46,548 bases of DNA, taken from assembly GCA_025927545.1 (NCBI GenBank), contig JAICLE010000017.1, positions 1-46,548 of the forward strand, written 5' to 3'. Positions 29,070 through 37,938 of this stretch are shown one piece after another; the first letter of the stretch is position 1, and every line of letters begins with the position of its first letter. The position numbers and the translations under genes are program-made. This stretch comes from Gemmatimonadales bacterium. Lineage in GTDB: Bacteria; Gemmatimonadota; Gemmatimonadetes; Gemmatimonadales; GWC2-71-9. The notes below the pieces were generated by a model that saw nothing but the letters and a program-made list of their open reading frames with translations, searched no databases and was not told where the DNA came from.

Positions 29070-30413
29070 TTAACCGGGGAAAGGTCCACGTCCAAAGGGG
29101 AGCTTCATGCCCATCCCCCCGGTCTTTCCCACGCTCTTCATGACCTTCTGCATCTGCTTGAACTGCGCGAGCAGCGCGTTCACTTCCTGCACCGTGCGCC
29201 CGCTGCCCTTCGCGATCCGGAGCCGCCGCTGCCCGTTGATGAGGTCCGGGCTGGAGCGCTCCTTGGGCGTCATCGAGAGCACGATGGCCTCGACGTGCTT
29301 GAGCTTCTTGTCGTCGATCCTGGCCGCCTGCAGCATGGCGGGGTTCATCCCTGGCAGCATGCCGAGCACGTTCTTGAGCGGCCCCATCTTCTGCATCTGT
29401 CGCATGGCGTTGAGGAAGTCGCCGAGGTCCATCCCCTTCTTCGAGGTGACCTTCTTGGCCAGCCGCTCGGCTTCCTTTTCATCGACCGCGCCCTGCGCCT
29501 TCTCGACCAACGAGAGGATGTCACCCTGCTGCAGGATGCGGCCGGCGAGCCGGTCGGGATAGAACGGCTCCAGCGCATCGAGCTTCTCGCCGACGCCGAT
29601 GTACTTGATCGGCGCGTGGGTGACACCGTAGATGGAGAGCGCCGCGCCGCCGCGGGCATCGCCGTCCATCTTGGTGAGGATGACGCCCGTCACCCCCAGC
29701 GCGTCGTGAAACCCCTGCGCGATGCGGACCGCGTCCTGGCCGGTCATGCCGTCGGCCACCAGCAGGATCTCGTGGGGCGAGACGGCGCTCTTCAGCCGCG
29801 TGAGCTCGCCCATCATCTCGTCGTCGATCTGCAGGCGGCCCGCGGTGTCCACGATGACCGTCCGCGCCCGCGCCTTGCCCGCCTCGACGATGCCCTGCCG
29901 GACGATCTGGACCACGTCCTTCGACGCGTCGTCGCTGTACACCCCGGTCTCGACCTGCCGGCCAAGCGTATGGAGCTGGTCGATGGCCGCGGGGCGGTAC
30001 ACGTCTGCCGCCACGAGGAACGGCGCCTTCTGCTCGAGCTTGAGCCGCCGGGCGAGCTTGGCCGCCGTGGTGGTCTTGCCCGAGCCCTGGAGGCCGACCA
30101 GCAGGATGACCGTCGGCGGCACGGTGGCGTGCGCCAGGGGCGCCTGCTTCTCGCCCAGCAGCACGACCAGCTCGTCGTAGACGATCTTGACCAACTGGTG
30201 CCCCGGCCGCACGTCGCGGAGCGCCGTGACGCCGACGGCCCGGGCCTGCACGCGCTCGAGGAACTCGCGCGTCAGGTCGAAGCTCACGTCGGCCTCGAGC
30301 AGGATCCGGCGAATTTCCCGGAGGCCCTCCTTGACCGCGTCTTCCGTCAGGACGCCGCGCCCGGTGAGCTTCTGGAGCGTGGCGTTGAGTTTCTCGGACA
30401 GCTCGTCGAACAT
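29070..30413 (-). CDS. ffh: Signal recognition particle protein Ffh
   Basis: 447-residue SRP54 GTPase that, with 4.5S RNA, targets membrane proteins to FtsY and the translocon. N domain from MFDELSEKLNATLQKLTGRG; G domain with GLQGSGKTTTAAKLARRL, ADVYRPAAIDQL, VDTAGRLQIDDE and LTKMDGDARGGAAL; M domain rich in Met (NAMRQMQKMGPLKNVLGMLP) with the RNA-binding SGRTVQEVN. No Shine-Dalgarno sequence precedes ATG 30413, and the predicted transcription start is within a few bases of it. It heads the operon through rpsP, rimM, trmD, rplS, rnhB and the aminopeptidase. Confidence 0.96.
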   Translation of the reverse strand: MFDELSEKLNATLQKLTGRGVLTEDAVKEGLREIRRILLEADVSFDLTREFLERVQARAVGVTALRDVRPGHQLVKIVYDELVVLLGEKQAPLAHATVPPTVILLVGLQGSGKTTTAAKLARRLKLEQKAPFLVAADVYRPAAIDQLHTLGRQVETGVYSDDASKDVVQIVRQGIVEAGKARARTVIVDTAGRLQIDDEMMGELTRLKSAVSPHEILLVADGMTGQDAVRIAQGFHDALGVTGVILTKMDGDARGGAALSIYGVTHAPIKYIGVGEKLDALEPFYPDRLAGRILQQGDILSLVEKAQGAVDEKEAERLAKKVTSKKGMDLGDFLNAMRQMQKMGPLKNVLGMLPGMNPAMLQAARIDDKKLKHVEAIVLSMTPKERSSPDLINGQRRLRIAKGSGRTVQEVNALLAQFKQMQKVMKSVGKTGGMGMKLPFGRGPFPG

Positions 30414-30422
30414 AAGCCCGTA

Positions 30423-30451
30423 AGCATAAACCGCAGACCGGCTTTGGACAA
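30423..30451 (-). promoter_or_regulatory. Promoter of the ffh operon
   Basis: Minus strand TTGTCC (30451-30446), spacer of exactly 17 bp, TATGCT (30428-30423). Four of six matches in each box. The start would be near 30416, only about three bases before the ffh ATG. Confidence 0.6.
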
Positions 30452-30492
30452 GCTGCGGGCTCGCTGATCGTCTCGATCCCGGAACGCCCGGG

Positions 30493-30521
30493 TTGACAGG
30501 TCTCCCGTCGCGACCAACATT
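30493..30521 (+). promoter_or_regulatory. Promoter of the iclR-cyanophycinase-susCD operon
   Basis: A perfect TTGACA (30493-30498) with AACATT (30516-30521) 17 bp downstream. The start would be near 30528, next to the GTG at 30531. The -10 is weak, as may suit a regulated promoter; the IclR-type protein encoded just downstream could bind here. Confidence 0.5.
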
Positions 30522-30530
30522 GGCACGATC

Positions 30531-31370
30531 GTGAAACATCATTCCACGAATGCGGCTCCGCGGCCCTCCGCAGGCACGCAGTCCGTGGTGCGAGCGCTCC
30601 GCATCCTGCGCGCGTTTTCCGATGCCCGCGCCGAATGGTCGCTCGCGGAACTCTCCCGCGAGCTCGGCCTCAGCAAGCCGACGGCCTTCCGGCTGCTCGG
30701 CGCCCTCGAGGAGGCGGAGCTGCTGGCCCGGACAGAGCCGGCGGGTGGCTTTCGCCTGGGGCCGGGCGCGATCGAACTCGGCGCCCGTGCCCAGCGAGCC
30801 AATCCCATCCTCTCGGCCGCACGGCCCGAGCTGGAGGCACTCACGCGCGAGACCGGCGAGACCTCGAGCGTGGAGATCCTGGCCGGCGCGACCACGTTCA
30901 TTCTCGATGAGGTGCAGGGTGGTCATGTGATCGGCTCGTCGCCCGGCATGGGGACCCGCTGGCCGGCGCATGCCACGTCCACGGGAAAGGTGCTGCTGGC
31001 GGCCGCCCAGGAGGAGGAGCCCGGCCTCGCCCGGCGCCTCGCCCGGGATGCCGGGGGCCGACTCCCGCGAGTCACGCCCGCCACCATCCGGTCCGGCGCG
31101 CGGCTGGCGGCGGAGCTCGCCCGGGTGGGCCGGCAAGGCTATGCGACCGCGATCAACGAGCTGGAGGAGGGATACGTGGCGCTGGGCGCCCCGGTCCGCC
31201 GCCACGATGGCCGGGTCGTCGCCGCCATCTCGCTCGCCGGACCGGCCGGCCGCTTCACCCCGTCGCACATCCCGCGGCTGCTCCGTCCGCTGCGCGAGGC
31301 GGCCACGCGCATCTCGCGCCGGCTCGGCTGGGCCGACCAGCCCGGCCCGAGGGCGCGCTCATCAGCCTGA
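30531..31370 (+). CDS. IclR-family transcriptional regulator
   Basis: A 279-residue DNA-binding protein. Winged helix-turn-helix at about 17-75 (SVVRALRILRAFSD; WSLAELSRELGLSKPTAFRL), then the effector-binding IclR domain with SSVEILAGATTFILDEV, HATSTGKVLLAA, and GYATAINELEEGYVALGAPV. IclR proteins usually control adjacent catabolic genes in response to a small breakdown product. It is the first gene of a tight operon, 19 bp before cyanophycinase, so it probably senses a product of that pathway, for example aspartate, arginine or beta-Asp-Arg (inference). The GTG start has no Shine-Dalgarno sequence. Confidence 0.92.
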   Translation: MKHHSTNAAPRPSAGTQSVVRALRILRAFSDARAEWSLAELSRELGLSKPTAFRLLGALEEAELLARTEPAGGFRLGPGAIELGARAQRANPILSAARPELEALTRETGETSSVEILAGATTFILDEVQGGHVIGSSPGMGTRWPAHATSTGKVLLAAAQEEEPGLARRLARDAGGRLPRVTPATIRSGARLAAELARVGRQGYATAINELEEGYVALGAPVRRHDGRVVAAISLAGPAGRFTPSHIPRLLRPLREAATRISRRLGWADQPGPRARSSA

Positions 31371-31389
31371 CCCTTCGCACCGGACTCTG

Positions 31390-32316
31390 ATGCCCATGGC
31401 CGACACCCGCTCCACCCGCGGATTCGCGAGACTCGCGGGACTCGCGCTACTGGTCCTCCTGACCGGTGGCGCGCCCGCGCGCCCTGGCGCGCCGGCAAAC
31501 GGCGGCCCGAAGGGCTCGCTCATGATTGTCGGCGGCGGCTCACGCGACGCGGTGATGATGCACCGATTCGTCGAGCTGGCGGGCGGGGCCCGGGCGCGCG
31601 TCGCGGTGATCCCCATGGCGAGCGAGGAGGCGGTCGAGTCGGGCGCGGCCACGGCGGCGGAGCTCGACAGTCTCGGCGCGCGCGCGTTCGTGTTCCTGGT
31701 GGACCGGGGGCAGGCGGAGTCGCCGGCCTTCGCCGGCCGGCTCGACTCCGCGACCGGCATCTGGTTCTGCGGAGGCGACCAGGCCCGACTTACCGGGGTG
31801 CTCGGCGGCACGGCTTCTCTCCGCGCGATCCATGCGCGCTACCAGGCCGGCGCCGTCGTCGGCGGCACCTCGGCCGGCGCCGCGATCATGTCCGACTCGA
31901 TGATCACGGGCGACCAGACCCCGCCCGGCGACACGACCGGCTACTACGGCGACGAATATCCGGCCATCGCGCGCCGCCGCATCGAGGTGGCGCCCGGTCT
32001 CGGCTTCCTCCCCGGCGCCATTGTTGACCAGCATTTCATCAGGCGCGAGCGGCACAACCGGCTCCTGAGCGCCGTGCTCGAGCGGCCGCGCCTGCTCGGT
32101 GTCGGCATCGACGAGAGCACCGCGATCGAGGTCTCGCCCGACGGCCGCTGGCACGTGCTCGGGGAGAGCGACGCAATCGTCTATGACGCGCGGCACGCGA
32201 CCGTCACTCCCCCCGGTGCGCCGCTCCTCGGCGCCACCGGATTGCTGGTCCACCTGCTGCCGTCCGGCAGCGTATACGATCCCGCGAGCGGCCGCGCCGG
32301 TCTGCCGCCTCGGTAA
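31390..32316 (+). CDS. Exported cyanophycinase (peptidase family S51)
   Basis: A 308-residue serine exopeptidase. Family members split cyanophycin, an Asp-Arg polymer, into beta-Asp-Arg dipeptides. A signal peptide is visible (RGFARLAGLALLVLLTGGAP), so it acts outside the cytoplasm, unlike cyanobacterial CphB. The core starts GSLMIVGGGSRD; it has WFCGGDQARL (GGDQ 128-131), the nucleophile elbow VGGTSAGAAIMSD with Ser161, and VDQHFIRRERHNRL, the usual cyanophycinase His/Arg block. Length matches CphE-like secreted enzymes less their extra tail. ATG 31396 is an alternative start. Some S51 members are dipeptidases, so polymer activity is probable, not proven. Confidence 0.88.
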   Translation: MPMADTRSTRGFARLAGLALLVLLTGGAPARPGAPANGGPKGSLMIVGGGSRDAVMMHRFVELAGGARARVAVIPMASEEAVESGAATAAELDSLGARAFVFLVDRGQAESPAFAGRLDSATGIWFCGGDQARLTGVLGGTASLRAIHARYQAGAVVGGTSAGAAIMSDSMITGDQTPPGDTTGYYGDEYPAIARRRIEVAPGLGFLPGAIVDQHFIRRERHNRLLSAVLERPRLLGVGIDESTAIEVSPDGRWHVLGESDAIVYDARHATVTPPGAPLLGATGLLVHLLPSGSVYDPASGRAGLPPR

Positions 32317-32344
32317 CCCCACTTCCTGGCACCCGGGAGAGCGC

Positions 32345-35300
32345 ATGAGCCGATACCAATTCGTCCTGTCCGCCGTGGTGGCCGCCCTCTTCACCCTGGC
32401 GCTCGCGAGCTCCGCGCTGGAGGCGCAGACCGGCACGATCCGCGGCACGGTGACCGACTCCGCCACGCAGGGCGCCCTCCAGGACGCGCTCGTCACCGTC
32501 GTCGGCGGCACGGCGCGCGCCGAGACCAACCAGGGCGGCTTGTACGTGCTGCCCGGCGTCGCGCCCGGCACGGTGCGTGTGCGGGTGCAGTCGATCGGCT
32601 ACGCGCCCGCGGAGCGTGAGGTGACCGTCGAGGCGGGGGCGGAAGCCACGGCCGACTTCGCGCTGGCCGCGGGCGTGGCCAAGCTCGAGGAGGTGGTGGC
32701 GGTGGGCTACGGCACGCAGATCCGAAGCGAGCTGAGCTCGGCGGTCTCGTCTGTGAGCGGGGCCGATCTCGCGGGCCAGCCCATCGCGAGCGTGGACGGC
32801 GCGCTCCAGGGCAAGGCCACGGGCGTCCAGGTCATCCAGAACGCTGGGAATCCCGGCAACGGCATCTCGGTCCGGGTGCGTGGCCTGGCGTCGATCTCGG
32901 CCAGCAACGATCCGCTCTACGTCGTGGACGGGGTTCCGATGATCGCCGGCGACCTGAGCCAGCTCGGCATGGGCGGCCAGGGCATTGCGGCGATCAGCGG
33001 CCTCAGTCTCGACGACGTGGAGTCCGTGGACGTGCTCAAGGATGCCGCGGCAACAGCGATCTACGGTTCGCGCGGCTCCAACGGCGTGGTGGTGATCACC
33101 ACCAAGCGGGGCCAGGCCGGCCGGACGACGGTGAACTTCAACAGCTACCTGGGCACCCAGTCGGCCGCCCGCCGGCTGCCCCTGCTCAACTCGCGGCAGT
33201 ACCTCGAGTACTTCAACGAGGGCGCGGTGAACGACGGGTACGGCCAGGACTACTATGGCGTGGCCGGCGTGGACGACCTGGCCAACGCCGACTGGCAGGA
33301 CGGCGTGCTCCGCTCGGCGGCGGTGAGCAACGCCGAGCTGGCGGTGAGCGGCGGCGACGAGCGGCTGCGTTATCGGCTGAGCGGCACCTGGTTCGATCAG
33401 GGAGGCATCGTGCGGGGGTCGGACTACCGCCGGCTGGGCGGGCGGCTCAACCTCGACTTCAATCCGGCGAGCCGGCTGTCCCTCAGCACCTCGCTGGCCT
33501 ACTCCGGCGACCTGGACAACCGGATCGAGAACGACGGCAGCGACGTCGGCATCATCACCAACACGGTGGGCGACTCGCCGCTGATCCCGATCCGCGATTC
33601 GACCGGCGCGTTCACGAGCCCGCCTGACCTGGAGTATGCCAATCCCGTGGCCCTCGCGGCGCTCAACAACGCCCGCGCCCGGACCAACAGCCTGCTCGGC
33701 AACGTCGAGGCGCGGCTTCTGCTGACGCAGCGGCTCCGATTCACCAGCCGGCTCGGGGTGGACGTGGTGAACGTGCGGGAGGATCAGTTTCAGTCCCGCC
33801 AGGTCGCGGGCACCTATGCCGCGAGCGCGGGTGGGGTAGCCAAGACCGGCTACTCCCAGGCCAATCGCTACGTCTTCGACAACTTCCTCACGGCGACGCC
33901 TCACCTCGGCACGCGGTCCGAGCTCGAGGCCACCGCGGGCGGGAGCGTGGAGCTCAACCGCAGCGAGCTCAACTTCGTCCGCGGCGAGGGGTTCAGCAAC
34001 GACCACTTCACCCAGGTGAGCAACGCCGCGGTGCTGGTGGAGGGCGACGGCACCAACTCACGCAGCAACCTGGTGTCGTTCTTCGCCCGCGGGAACTACA
34101 CGCTCGACCGGAAGTACACCCTGGGCGTGAGCCTCCGGACCGACGGCTCCAGCCGCTTCGGCCCCAACGACCGCTGGGGCTTCTTCCCCGCGGTCTCGGC
34201 TGCCTGGCTCCTGAGCGAGGAGCCGTTCATGCGCGGCAAGCTCTTCGACTACTTCAAGCTCCGCGCGAGCTACGGGCTTACGGGCAATCAGGCCATCAGC
34301 GACTTCCCCTTCCAGGGCCTGTTCGGCAGCGCCAACTACGGCGATACCCCGGGGACCTCGCCGAGCAACCTGGCCAACCTCGATCTCAAGTGGGAGACCA
34401 CCAGACAGTTCGATGTCGGACTGGACCTCGCCTTCGCCAACGGACGGGTGAGCCTCACGACCGACTACTACCTCAAGCGCACCAGCGACCTGCTCCTCCA
34501 GCGGCCGATCTCGGGGACGTCGGGCTTCACCAGCGTGTTCGACAACATCGGGGACGTCCAGAACAAGGGTCTCGAGTTCGGCCTCACCACGGTCAACATC
34601 GATTCCCGGCGTCCCGACGGCTTTCGCTGGACCACGACGCTCAACGTCGGCATCAACCGCAACCGCGTGACGGCTCTGTTCCAGGACCAGCCGTTCAACG
34701 GCGGCGAGCGCGACATCAACCGGGTGGAGGTCGGGCAGCCCATCGGGGTGTTCTATACCCTGAACTTCCAGGGCGTCGATCCCGCCACCGGCGACGCGAT
34801 CTTCGAGGACGTGAATGGCGACGGCGCCATCACGGCCGACGACCGCACCGTCGTCGGGAGCCCGCATCCCGACTACACCGGCGGGCTGAGCAGCACCGTC
34901 AGCTACAAGGGCTTCGACCTGAGCGGCTTTCTGGTGTTCAGCCAGGGCAACAAGGTGTTCAACGCCATGCGGATCTTCAGCGACGCGGGCGGGTACTACC
35001 TCGACAACCAGTTCACCGACGTGCTCCGGCGCTGGCGCCAGCCGGGCGACGTGACCGACCAGCCGCGGGCAAGCTATGACGGCGTGTCGGGCGCGGCGGA
35101 CATCTCGAGCCGGTACATCGAGGACGGCTCGTACTGGCGGCTCCAGGACTTGACGCTCGGCTATCGGCTGCCGGAGCGGTGGGCCGGCGCGCTCGGGTTC
35201 GGGTCCGCGCGGTTCTACGGCTCGGTGCGGAACCTGTTCACCATTACGGACTACACCGGGTATTCGCCCGACGTGAACAGCAACGGCGCCTCGAACAACG

Positions 35301-35410
35301 CGACCGGGATCGCCGACGTGGGTACGGTGTCCAGCATCGGGCTGGGGACCGACTTCTACGCCTACCCGCTGGCCCGCACATTCACCTTCGGCGTCCAGGC
35401 CTCCTGGTAG
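32345..35410 (+). CDS. SusC/RagA-type TonB-dependent outer-membrane transporter
   Basis: A 1021-residue outer-membrane barrel that imports an oligomer with its SusD partner using TonB energy. Signal peptide to about 28 (ASSALEAQ), carboxypeptidase-regulatory-like domain (30-110: GTIRGTVTDSATQGALQDAL), plug domain (about 120-250) with NGISVRVRGLASISASNDPL, YVVDGVPM and the SusC hallmark IYGSRGSNGVVVITTKRG, then the beta-barrel with YSGYSPDVNSNG-like loops near the C-terminus (DYTGYSPDVNSNGASNNATG). There is no anti-sigma contact extension. GGGAGAGCGC precedes the ATG. It is 28 bp behind cyanophycinase and 29 bp before SusD. Confidence 0.95.
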   Translation: MSRYQFVLSAVVAALFTLALASSALEAQTGTIRGTVTDSATQGALQDALVTVVGGTARAETNQGGLYVLPGVAPGTVRVRVQSIGYAPAEREVTVEAGAEATADFALAAGVAKLEEVVAVGYGTQIRSELSSAVSSVSGADLAGQPIASVDGALQGKATGVQVIQNAGNPGNGISVRVRGLASISASNDPLYVVDGVPMIAGDLSQLGMGGQGIAAISGLSLDDVESVDVLKDAAATAIYGSRGSNGVVVITTKRGQAGRTTVNFNSYLGTQSAARRLPLLNSRQYLEYFNEGAVNDGYGQDYYGVAGVDDLANADWQDGVLRSAAVSNAELAVSGGDERLRYRLSGTWFDQGGIVRGSDYRRLGGRLNLDFNPASRLSLSTSLAYSGDLDNRIENDGSDVGIITNTVGDSPLIPIRDSTGAFTSPPDLEYANPVALAALNNARARTNSLLGNVEARLLLTQRLRFTSRLGVDVVNVREDQFQSRQVAGTYAASAGGVAKTGYSQANRYVFDNFLTATPHLGTRSELEATAGGSVELNRSELNFVRGEGFSNDHFTQVSNAAVLVEGDGTNSRSNLVSFFARGNYTLDRKYTLGVSLRTDGSSRFGPNDRWGFFPAVSAAWLLSEEPFMRGKLFDYFKLRASYGLTGNQAISDFPFQGLFGSANYGDTPGTSPSNLANLDLKWETTRQFDVGLDLAFANGRVSLTTDYYLKRTSDLLLQRPISGTSGFTSVFDNIGDVQNKGLEFGLTTVNIDSRRPDGFRWTTTLNVGINRNRVTALFQDQPFNGGERDINRVEVGQPIGVFYTLNFQGVDPATGDAIFEDVNGDGAITADDRTVVGSPHPDYTGGLSSTVSYKGFDLSGFLVFSQGNKVFNAMRIFSDAGGYYLDNQFTDVLRRWRQPGDVTDQPRASYDGVSGAADISSRYIEDGSYWRLQDLTLGYRLPERWAGALGFGSARFYGSVRNLFTITDYTGYSPDVNSNGASNNATGIADVGTVSSIGLGTDFYAYPLARTFTFGVQASW

Positions 35411-35439
35411 CCGCCACCAGCACGCACGGGAGCTTCGCG

Positions 35440-36768
35440 ATGACCATCCGTTTCGCCCTCGCCTTCGCGCTGATGGGACCGCTGGCAGGCTGCGGCTCGC
35501 TGCTGGACGAGAGCCCGGTGGACCAGTTGCCTGACGACCAGGCCATCACCAGCGCGGAGGGCGCGCGCGCCGCTCTCGCCGGCGCGTACGCCGCCCTGCA
35601 GAGCCTGAGCTACTACGGCGGCGACTTCGTGTTCTTCGGCGACCTGCCGGCCGACAACGCGGTCAACACCAGCACCTTCCAATCGTACGCCGATGCGGAC
35701 GCCAACCAGTTCCGCGCCGACAACGAGACCGCGGACGACATCTGGGACGCGATCTACGACGCCATCAACCGGGACAACGTGCTCCTGGAGCGCGTGCCCG
35801 CCCTGGCCGATCTCGACGACACCGAGAAGAACGAGATCCTGGGCGAGGCGCACTTCCTGCGCGCCCTGCACTATCACAATCTCGTCAAGCTGTATGGCGA
35901 CGTTCCGCTGCGGCTCGCGCCGGTGAAGGACGTGGCGGAGGCCGGCGCGATCGCCCGGAGCCCGGTGGCCGACGTGTACACCCAGATCCTGGCCGACCTG
36001 ACGGCGGCCAAGGGCCTGGTCACCGCCACCGAGCCGGCCACCGGCGCCACCGCCGGCGCCGTAGACGCGCTGACGGCCCGGGTCCAGCTCTACCTCCAGA
36101 ACTGGGCCGCCGCGGCCGCGGCCGCCGACGCGGTGATCGGCCAAGGCTACGAGCTGGCCGATGCCTACCCGGATCTGTTCGATGCGGAGGGCCAGGACAC
36201 CCCGGAGGACATCTTCAAGGTCACGTTCACCGCGGTGCAGTACAACTACCTGGGCTACTACTACATCCTCGAGGACGATGGGGGCCAGGGCGCCGTGACC
36301 CCGTCCCAGGATCTGATCGACGCCTACGATCCGGACGACGAGCGCCTCGCCTGGAACATCTCCGGCGATACCGAAGGCTCGGCGTCGGGCACCAAGTTCC
36401 CGACCACGGCGGGCGCCGAGGACTTCCCGGTCATCCGCTTCGCCGAGGTGCTCCTCATCAAGGCGGAGGCGCTCGCCAGGCAGGACGATCTGGCGGGTGC
36501 GGTGGACGCCTACAATCAGGTCCGCGTCCGCGCCGGGCTCCCCAAACACACGCTCGGCGCGGACGTGAGCTCGCAGGACGACGTGCTGGCCGCGATCGAC
36601 CACGAGCGGCGGCTCGAGCTGGCGTTCGAGGGTGACCGCTGGCCCGATCTGGTCCGGACAGGGCGCGCCGTGCCGGTGCTCGGCATTCCCGCGTTCCAGA
36701 CGCTGTTTCCCATCCCCCAATCCGAGCGGGACGTGGCGCCGGGCCTGACCCAGAACCCGGGGTACTGA
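35440..36768 (+). CDS. SusD/RagB-type nutrient-binding lipoprotein
   Basis: A 442-residue outer-membrane lipoprotein that forms the lid on the SusC barrel. Lipobox GPLAGC with Cys18; N-terminal DESPVDQLPDDQAITSAEGA, the TPR-like helices (LGEAHFLRALHYHNLVKLYG; PLRLAPVKDVAEAG), and the C-terminal RagB part (FPVIRFAEVLLIKAEALAR; DAYNQVRVRAGLP; HERRLELAFEGDRWPDLVR; FPIPQSERD). It is shorter than many starch-type SusD proteins. Its TGA overlaps the ATG of the asparaginase-family gene (TGATG), so the two are translated together. Confidence 0.95.
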   Translation: MTIRFALAFALMGPLAGCGSLLDESPVDQLPDDQAITSAEGARAALAGAYAALQSLSYYGGDFVFFGDLPADNAVNTSTFQSYADADANQFRADNETADDIWDAIYDAINRDNVLLERVPALADLDDTEKNEILGEAHFLRALHYHNLVKLYGDVPLRLAPVKDVAEAGAIARSPVADVYTQILADLTAAKGLVTATEPATGATAGAVDALTARVQLYLQNWAAAAAAADAVIGQGYELADAYPDLFDAEGQDTPEDIFKVTFTAVQYNYLGYYYILEDDGGQGAVTPSQDLIDAYDPDDERLAWNISGDTEGSASGTKFPTTAGAEDFPVIRFAEVLLIKAEALARQDDLAGAVDAYNQVRVRAGLPKHTLGADVSSQDDVLAAIDHERRLELAFEGDRWPDLVRTGRAVPVLGIPAFQTLFPIPQSERDVAPGLTQNPGY

Positions 36769-37934
36769 TGCCGGTCAGCCGCCGGGAGTTCCTGAAGCGA
36801 GGCGCCGCCGCGGGGCTGGCGGCGGCGGCGCCGCTGCCGGGTGCCATTGCGGCGCCCGCCGTCCGGCGTTCCGCCGCCGCCCAGCCGGTGGTCGTCTCGT
36901 CCATGAACGGCAACTGGTACAAGAACGGCGGCCCCGTCACCTGCGTGGAGAAGGCGTATGCGCAGATGACGGCCGGCGGCGACGTGCTCGACGCGCTCAT
37001 CGCGGGGGTCAACCTGCTCGAGCTCGATCCCGAGGAGGATTCGGTCGGCTACGGCGGATTGCCCAACGCGGACGGCGTGGTGCAGCTCGACTCGTGCTGC
37101 ATGCACGGGCCGCGGCGCCGCGCAGGCGGAGTGGCGGCACTCGAGGGCGTTCGCACGCCGTCGAAAGTCGCGCGCGCGGTGATGGACCAGACCGATCATC
37201 ACCTGCTCGTCGGCCCCGGCGCGCAGGCGTTTGCCCGGGGACTCGGCTTTGCCATCGAACCGGACTTGAACACGGCGCATTCCCGGCAGGCGTGGCTCGA
37301 GTGGAAGCGGCGGTCGGACCCGAAACACTATCTCGACCCGGACCGGCGCGCCGCCGCGGACCGGCGCGTGCTCGACTCGCTGTTCGAGGACCGGTTGCTC
37401 AACTCGCGCGTCGTGCATGGGACGATCAACTGCAACGGGATCAACGCCATGGCCGAGATTTGCGGGGTCACCACCACGAGCGGCCTGGCCTGGAAAATTC
37501 CCGGCCGGGTCGGTGACTCGCCGATCCTTGGCGCCGGGCTCTACGTGGATGGCGCGGTCGGCGCCGCGGGCTCCACCGGCCGCGGCGAGGCCAACCTGTA
37601 CAACCTGTCCTCCTACCTCATCGTCGAGAACCTGCGGCGGGGGATGCACCCGAAAGACGCCGGCCTGGATGCCCTCCGACGGGTGCGTGCCAACACGGTG
37701 GAACGCCGGCTGCGGCGGTCCAACGGCGAGCCTGCCTTCAGCCTCACCTTCTACATCCTCAACGCCAGGGGCGAGCACGCCGGCGTCTCGATGTACGCCG
37801 AGGACGACGACTACCGGGGCTGGGCCGGCAACACCGACCGCGGCTACATGAAGTACGCGGTGTGCGACCGGAACGGTCCCCGCACGGTGCAGTGCGAGGC
37901 GCTACTCCCCGGCGTTCTCCGGACGGAGTCGTAG
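36768..37934 (+). CDS. Tat-exported Ntn-hydrolase: glycosylasparaginase / isoaspartyl aminopeptidase family
   Basis: A 388-residue precursor. Tat signal SRREFLKRGAAAGLAAAA. It should cut itself before a Thr nucleophile: LNSRVVHGTINCNGIN gives Thr219. Conserved binding residues follow in TTTSGLAWKIPGRVGDSPI (Arg247, Asp250) and GAGLYVDGAVGAAGSTGRGE. The residue before the Thr is Gly, as in isoaspartyl aminopeptidases (IaaA/EcAIII type), while glycosylasparaginases have Asp there; the GAGLYVD block looks more like glycosylasparaginase. So it may split beta-Asp-X dipeptides or GlcNAc-Asn. Coupling to SusD and the cyanophycinase upstream favours beta-Asp-Arg as the substrate (inference). It ends 4 bp from the convergent oxidase gene. 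Confidence 0.87.
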   Translation: MPVSRREFLKRGAAAGLAAAAPLPGAIAAPAVRRSAAAQPVVVSSMNGNWYKNGGPVTCVEKAYAQMTAGGDVLDALIAGVNLLELDPEEDSVGYGGLPNADGVVQLDSCCMHGPRRRAGGVAALEGVRTPSKVARAVMDQTDHHLLVGPGAQAFARGLGFAIEPDLNTAHSRQAWLEWKRRSDPKHYLDPDRRAAADRRVLDSLFEDRLLNSRVVHGTINCNGINAMAEICGVTTTSGLAWKIPGRVGDSPILGAGLYVDGAVGAAGSTGRGEANLYNLSSYLIVENLRRGMHPKDAGLDALRRVRANTVERRLRRSNGEPAFSLTFYILNARGEHAGVSMYAEDDDYRGWAGNTDRGYMKYAVCDRNGPRTVQCEALLPGVLRTES

Positions 37935-37938
37935 CCGG

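Noticed and set aside
32204-34006. 600-residue open frame antisense to susC
   Set aside because: Shadow of the well-supported SusC gene.
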